Source of the DNA: Kutzneria sp. 744
GTDB taxonomy: Bacteria > Actinomycetota > Actinomycetes > Mycobacteriales > Pseudonocardiaceae
Assembly: GCF_000568255.1 (NCBI RefSeq)
Contig: NZ_KK037166.1
Location: 6,928,975 to 6,992,974 of the forward strand
DNA: 64,000 bases
Reading direction: 5' to 3'
Made by a program: the position numbers and the translations under genes. Positions 60,001-64,000 of the stretch are shown here, one piece after another (position 1 is the first letter of the stretch; each line of letters opens with the position of its first letter). The notes beneath the pieces are model-generated. The model made no database searches. It saw only the letters and a list, made by a program, of their open reading frames with translations, and was not told the origin of the DNA.

Positions 60001-60706
60001 TGATGGACGCGACCACGAGCGTGCGCTGGCCGTTCTTGCCGGGCAGGTCGATGGCCAGGCCCAGGTTCACGTGCTCCGGCGTGATGATCGAGGGCTTGCC
60101 GTCGACCACGCCGTAGTTGTTGTTCATGTTCGGGTACGACTCGAGCGCCTTGACCAGCGCGTACCCGATGATGTGGGTGAAGGAGACCTTGCCGCCGCGG
60201 GTCCGCTTCAGGTGGTTGTTGATGACGATGCGGTTGTCGGCCAGCAGCTTCGCCGGGACCGCGCGCACGGATGTGGCGGTCGGCACGGTGAGCGAGGCGT
60301 CCATGTTGCGGGCGATCGCCGCGGCGGCGCCGCGCAGGACCTTCACCTCGGAGCCCGCGGCCGGCTTCACGGGCGCGGCGGTGGCCGCGGCGGCCGGAGT
60401 CGGCTTGGTGCTCGGCAGGGTGGTCTGGGCCGGCGTCGGGGTCGCGGCCGGGGCCGGCGGGGCGGCGACGTGGCCGTTGGCCGGCGCGGCCGGGGGCGCG
60501 GTGGTCGTCGTCGCGGTCGCGGTGGCGGCGGTGGTGCCGTTGACGGCGGTGGCGCCGGCGGTCGTGCGCTGCGTCGCCTTGTAGTCGGCGAAGAAGTCAT
60601 GCCACGCCGGGTCGACGGATGACGGGTCGGCGAGGAACTGGTCGTACATCTCCTCGACCAGCCACTCGTTCGGGCCGAACTGCGACGCAGAGCTGGAGCT
60701 GGACAC
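57014..60706 (-). CDS. kgd: Multifunctional 2-oxoglutarate decarboxylase/dehydrogenase (E1 + E2-like)
   Basis: 1230 aa, the full length of Kgd/SucA. Order: E1 N-terminal helix ([19 protein letters not shown]), Ala/Pro/Thr-rich linker (about 45-115), succinyltransferase-like catalytic domain with [15 protein letters not shown] and no lipoyl domain, then thiamine-diphosphate E1 with [12 protein letters not shown] and [18 protein letters not shown], and the C-terminal transketolase part. It makes succinyl-CoA or succinic semialdehyde in the TCA cycle, and in actinobacteria is held back by the FHA protein GarA/OdhI. Monocistronic. Confidence 0.95.
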   Translation of the reverse strand: MSSSSSASQFGPNEWLVEEMYDQFLADPSSVDPAWHDFFADYKATQRTTAGATAVNGTTAATATATTTTAPPAAPANGHVAAPPAPAATPTPAQTTLPSTKPTPAAAATAAPVKPAAGSEVKVLRGAAAAIARNMDASLTVPTATSVRAVPAKLLADNRIVINNHLKRTRGGKVSFTHIIGYALVKALESYPNMNNNYGVVDGKPSIITPEHVNLGLAIDLPGKNGQRTLVVASIKHCETMTFTQFWQAYEDLIRKARGGGLTADDFAGSTIQLTNPGTIGTNHSVPRLTAGQGAILGVGAMEYPAHFQGTSEKALIEMGVSKIMTLTSTYDHRIIQGAESGEFLRRIHQLLLGENGFYDDIFTSLRLPYEPIRWVEDLPEGAVDKTARVIELIDAFRSRGHLMADTDPLNYRQRRHEDLDVLSHGLTLWDLDREFAVGGFAGQEKMKLRDILGVLRNSYCRTVGVEYTHILEPAERRWLQERVEVVHDKPPATVQKYILSKLNAAEAFETFLQTKYVGQRRFSLEGGETLIPLLDAVLDKAAEHELDEVVIGMPHRGRLNVLANIVGKPISQIFREFEGNLDPGQAHGSGDVKYHLGAEGKYFRMFGDGETKVSLASNPSHLEAVDPVLEGVVRAKQDLLDKGGEGYTVLPVAMHGDAAFAGQGVVAETLNLALLRGYRTGGTVHVVVNNQVGFTTNPEHSRSSKYCTDVAKMIGAPIFHVNGDDPEACYWVAKLAVDYRETFHKDVVIDMICYRRRGHNEGDDPSMTQPAMYDIIDTKRSVRKTYTESLIGRGDISVDEAEKALRDYASQLEHVFNEVRELEKHPVKPTNSVESEQQVPAKVPTAVSAETVAHIGQAQVDLPEGFNAHPRVKPVLERRAAMARDGGIDWGFGELLAFGSLVMEGKTVRLSGQDSQRGTFGQRHSVVIDRKTSAEYTPLQNLAEGQGKFMVYDSALSEFAAVGFEYGYSVANPDALVLWEAQFGDFVNGAQSIIDEFISSGEAKWGQRGNVVLLLPHGLEGQGPDHSSGRIERFLQLCAEGSMTVAVPSTPANYFHLLRRHALDGVKRPMVVFTPKSMLRLKAAASPVEDFTNGRFMSVIDDPTQPSPEQVDRLLLCSGKIYYELAAEKEKLGATNVAVARIEQLYPLPERKLKAVLDRYPNLTDIRWVQEEPANQGAWPHLGLVIPEALPQVQGKLTRVSRRPMAAPASGFSKVHEVEQRAVVTKAFS

Positions 60707-61122
60707 GGCTGGCGCTCGCCTCTATCTATCTCGCTATTTGTACTGACTCACTCCGCCAGCAAGGCTAGTACTCCACGCAGGTCGCTTCACACACAGCCGA
60801 GCCGGCACAACGTCAGGTGGATCACATGATCAATCCAGATCATCCCACCAGTTCGGGCTTCTGACCGGGGCTGTTGAGGATGGCTTAGGGTACTTGATCG
60901 TTCAAGCCATGCACTTGCACCAGTAACGATTGTGTCCGGAACCACGTTTACATGCCGCGCGTCCCGCGCGGGGCTCGGCCCCCGGGTAGCCGATGCCTCG
61001 CCCTTGCCGGATTTCGCCCGCCGCATCGGCCCAGGTGGGTGGGCGCGTCGGGTGGCGGCGGGCGAAATCCAGCAACCGGACGAAGCACCGGCGGGGCCTC
61101 GCGTTCTCCTGTGTTGGCGGGT
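60707..61122. promoter_or_regulatory. kgd promoter region with a long stem-loop
   Basis: About 415 bp, no gene. AT-richer stretches next to kgd (ATCTATCTCGCTATTTGTACTG, around 60724) look like promoter DNA. A perfect 16-bp pair GGATTTCGCCCGCCGC (61009-61024)/GCGGCGGGCGAAATCC (61055-61070) with a 30-nt loop lies 53 bp downstream of the ABC-exporter stop and may terminate it. Confidence 0.55.
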
Positions 61123-64000
61123 TCAGGCGGCTTCCTCATTGAGGTGAGTGCCGGTGCGCCACATGTCGGCGTAGTGGCCGCCGGCCTCCAGCAGCTCGGC
61201 GTGGGTGCCCTGCTCGACGATGCGGCCCTGCTCCAGCACCACGATCCGGTCCGCGCGGGCCGCCGTCGCCAGGCGGTGGGCGACGACTAAGGTGGTGCGG
61301 CGACCGGCCAGGTGCTCGCTGGCGGCCAGCACGGCGGACTCGGTGGCCGGGTCCAGCGCCGCGGTCGCCTCGTCGAGCAGCAGCACTGCCGGATCCACGA
61401 GCTCGGCGCGGGCCAGCGCGACCAGTTGCCGCTGCCCGGCCGACAGGGACTGACCGCGTTCGCCGACCTGTTGGTGCATGGCCTGCGGCAGACCGGCGAC
61501 CTGCCGCAGCGCCCCGACCGACCGCACCGCCGCCGTCACCTCATCGCGTGACGCCGAAGGCCGGCCGTAGCGGACGTTGTCGGCCACGTCGCCGACGAAC
61601 AGGTGCGCCTCCTGCGGCACGACGCCGAGTCGGCCGCGGTAGCCGTCCAGGTCGTAGTCACGCACGTCGACACCGTCCACGAGCACGCAACCATCGGTCA
61701 CGTCGTAGAACCGGGCGACGAGCTTCACCAGCGTCGACTTGGCCGCGCCGGTGCGGCCGACCAGACCAGCGCCCAGGTTCTTCGCCGGGCGCGGACGTGC
61801 AGGCTCACACGATCGAGCGCCGGCGTCGCGGCGCCCTCGTAGCGGAAGGTCACGTCACGCAGCTCGATCTCGCCTCGCAGCGTCGACGGCACGGCCACGG
61901 GCGCGGACGGCGGCACGATCGACGACCGTGTGGTCAGCAGCTCGCCGATGCGCTTCAGACCGACCATGGCCTGCTGGTAGCCGTCGAACACGCCGGACAG
62001 CTGCTGCACCGGCGCGAAGAACAGCCCCAGGTACAGCTGGAACGCCAGCAGCGCGCCGGCGCTCAGGTCGCCGTTGGCCACGCGGTACGCGCCGACCGCC
62101 AGCACCGCCGCCTGCGCCACGCCGGAAAGCAGCGCCACGAACGGGAAGTACGTGGCGATGTAGCGCTGCGCGCGCAGCCGCGAGCTCCGGTAGGCCAGAC
62201 TGCGCTCCCCGAACTCCCGCGCCGAGTGCTGCTCACGCGTGAACGCCTGCGTGACACGCAGCCCGGACACGTTCTCCTGGAGGTCGGCGTTGACCACGCT
62301 GACCCGCTCACGCGCCTGGGCGTACGCCTCCGAGGACGCCTTGCGGAAGAAGTAGGTCGCCACGGCCAGGAACGGGATCGCCGTCATCGCCACCAGCGCG
62401 AGACCGATGTCGGTGACCAGCAGCGCCACCGCGATGCCCACGATGGTCAGCGCGCTCACCGCCGCCGTCACGAGTCCGGTCTGGAGGAATGTGGACAGGG
62501 CGTCGACGTCCGTGGTCATCCGGGTCATGATCCGGCCGGCCAGTTCACGCTCGTAGTAGTCGAGGCCGAGCCGCTGGAGGTGCGTGAAGCTCCGTACGCG
62601 CAGCGCGTAGAGCAGGCGCTCGCCCACGCGGGCCGTGAGCACCGTTTCCAGGCGCGCGTTGATCCAGTTCACGACCACGATGCCCGCGCCGAGCCCCGTC
62701 GCCACCCACAGCGCGCCCAGTGCGCCACGCGTGACACCGTCGTCGACGCCGAAGCGCACGAGCGCCGGCAGCGCCATCGAGCTGAGGGCGTCGACCGTCA
62801 CCAGCGCGCCCACGAGCACCAGCGCCCAGCGCACCGGCCGCAGCAGGGACGCCAAGCCGAACTTGCGGCCCGTGCCAATGGTGTCGGGGCTCAGGTCGGG
62901 CTGTTCCGTCGCCTCGGACAGCGGCACGAGGTTCGGCACGTCCGGCTCCTCGGGCGCGACCTCGGGCCACAGCTCCGCCGACGCCAAATCGACCGGTGCG
63001 GTGTCCTCGATCGCCTCACCGGGGCCGGCCAGCAGCTCACGGAACAGCGCGCAGCGCTCGTTCAGCTCCGCCTCGGTGCCGACGTCGACCACGCCACCGC
63101 CGTCCAGCACCGCGATGCGGTCGGCCAGCGCGAGCGTGGAACGCCTGTGCGCCACCAGGAGCGTGGTGCGCTGCGCCGTGACGGCCTTGAGCGTGTCGTG
63201 GATCGCCGCCTCGGTGACGGCGTCGACCGCCGATGTCGCGTCGTCCAGCACGAGCACGCGCGGCGCCGACAGCAGCGCGCGGGCCAACGCGATGCGCTGG
63301 CGCTGACCGCCGGACAGCGTGAGGCCGCGCTCGCCGACTGTCGTCTCGTAGCCGTCAGGCAGCGCCTGGATGAACTCGTGGGCCTCGGCCGCGCGCGCCG
63401 CCTCCTCGACCTCCGCCTCGGTGGCATCCGGTCGCCCGTAGGCGATGTTGCCTCGGATGGTCTCGGAGAACAGGAACGCTTCCTCGAACACCACGCCCAC
63501 GGCGTTGCGCAGCGAGTGCAGCTTCAGCTGCCGCACATCCACGCCGCCGACCCGGATCGCGCCGTTGTGCACGTCGTAGAAGCGGGGCAGCAGCAGGGAC
63601 ACGGTCGATTTCCCGGATCCGGCCGTGCCCACGAGCGCGAGGGTCTCGCCCGGTTCGACGCTCAGGCTCACGTGAGCCAGCACCGGCTCGCTGCGCGCGT
63701 ACCCGAAGGTGATGTCGTCCAGCTCCACCGCCAGCGGGCCCTCCGGCACGTCCTCGCCGCCGTCCCGCACATCGGGCTGCGAGTCGATCAGCTCGTCGAC
63801 CCGGTTCACGCTCGCCTTCGTCACCTGCGCCGTGACCATCGCCGACGCCAGGAACCGGGCCGGGCCCAGCAGACCCGTCACGTAGCTGGCGAACGCGAGG
63901 AAGGTGCCCAGCGTGACCTGGCCGTTCATGGCCAGCCAGCCGCCGAGGCCCAGCACCGCGATCTGCCCGAACAACGGCATCGCGCCCAGCGTCGCCGTCG
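61123..64000 (-). CDS. Fused double ABC exporter (TMD-NBD-TMD-NBD), partial, frameshifted
   Basis: The start lies beyond the window end. The sequence shows the end of TMD1, NBD1 (Walker A GTAGSGKST, signature LSGGQRQRIALARAL, Walker B LVLDDATSAVD), a linker, full TMD2, and NBD2 (Walker A GRTGAAKST, signature LSAGQRQLVALARAEL, Walker B VLLLDEATAALD). NBD1 has Asp where the catalytic Glu belongs, so only one site should hydrolyse ATP fully. The fusion resembles Rv0194-type multidrug exporters. Just before NBD2's Walker A, at about 61750-61800, the frame shifts and the upstream part stops at 61725; NBD2 continues in another frame from 61123 to 61728. Two extra C residues would explain it. Confidence 0.88.

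Noticed and set aside
56999-60622. 1207-codon open frame on the plus strand
   Set aside because: Antisense to kgd, which is a complete and unmistakable enzyme.

Overview
This is a very GC-rich actinobacterial chromosome segment. Gene order and content point to the family Pseudonocardiaceae (inference). Most of the window follows the order of the Mycobacterium tuberculosis block that runs from tmk-mtrA-mtrB-lpqB-comF-hpf-secA1, through a wax-ester synthase, rsgA, aroA, SRAP, sigH-rshA, the TB7.3 biotin carrier, pdtaS and whiB1, to the Rv3218-Rv3214 genes. Lineage-specific genes sit between these conserved blocks. No rRNA, tRNA or CRISPR array was seen.

Regions. 1-7.5 kb: a membrane J-domain/NERD-like protein, thymidylate kinase, a VOC protein, and the MtrA-MtrB-LpqB operon, in which MtrB carries an unusual repeated acidic C-terminal tail. 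7.5-12.5 kb: a wrecked comF, a long leader region, hpf, and secA with a shifted C-terminus. 12.6-24 kb: an Rv3235-like gene, a HAD protein, a TrmH-type methyltransferase, a wax-ester/DGAT gene, proline catabolism (P5C dehydrogenase), a lipoprotein next to a 16S rRNA G1405 methyltransferase of aminoglycoside-resistance type, RsgA, AroA, SRAP and a hydrolase. 24.2-25.6 kb: a complete insertion sequence with doubled ends. 25.8-30 kb: redox and signalling genes (YbaK, SigR with an exact autoregulatory promoter, RsrA, the tiny ribosomal protein bL37, a biotinyl carrier, PdtaS, and WhiB1 with two Crp-like sites). 30-36.8 kb: diacylglycerol kinase, phosphatase/GNAT, and a three-gene operon pairing an ornithine-cyclodeaminase-family protein with an ammonia-lyase homologue that lacks the MIO-forming serine. 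36.9-44.7 kb: nickel SOD with its maturation protease, an RmlC-like epimerase, malic enzyme, a four-PAS GGDEF/EAL protein and a branched-polyamine-synthase-like gene. 44.7-48.1 kb: an OpuC-type osmoprotectant ABC transporter. 48.2-55.9 kb: a complete histidine-degradation operon with its IclR regulator and operator. 55.8-64 kb: SurE, a DUF6104-like small protein, the giant 2-oxoglutarate decarboxylase/dehydrogenase Kgd, and a fused double ABC exporter that runs off the window.

Two themes recur. First, convergent gene pairs are separated by strong perfect palindromes; one family (core GCAGGGAAGGACGCCTTACC) occurs at two loci 29 kb apart. Second, four housekeeping-type genes (secA, pdtaS, malic enzyme, double ABC exporter) carry small frameshifts at G/C-rich spots. 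This fits indel errors in the sequence better than four separate natural inactivations. comF differs: it has lost its middle and gained about 110 bp of AT-rich DNA, so it looks genuinely broken.
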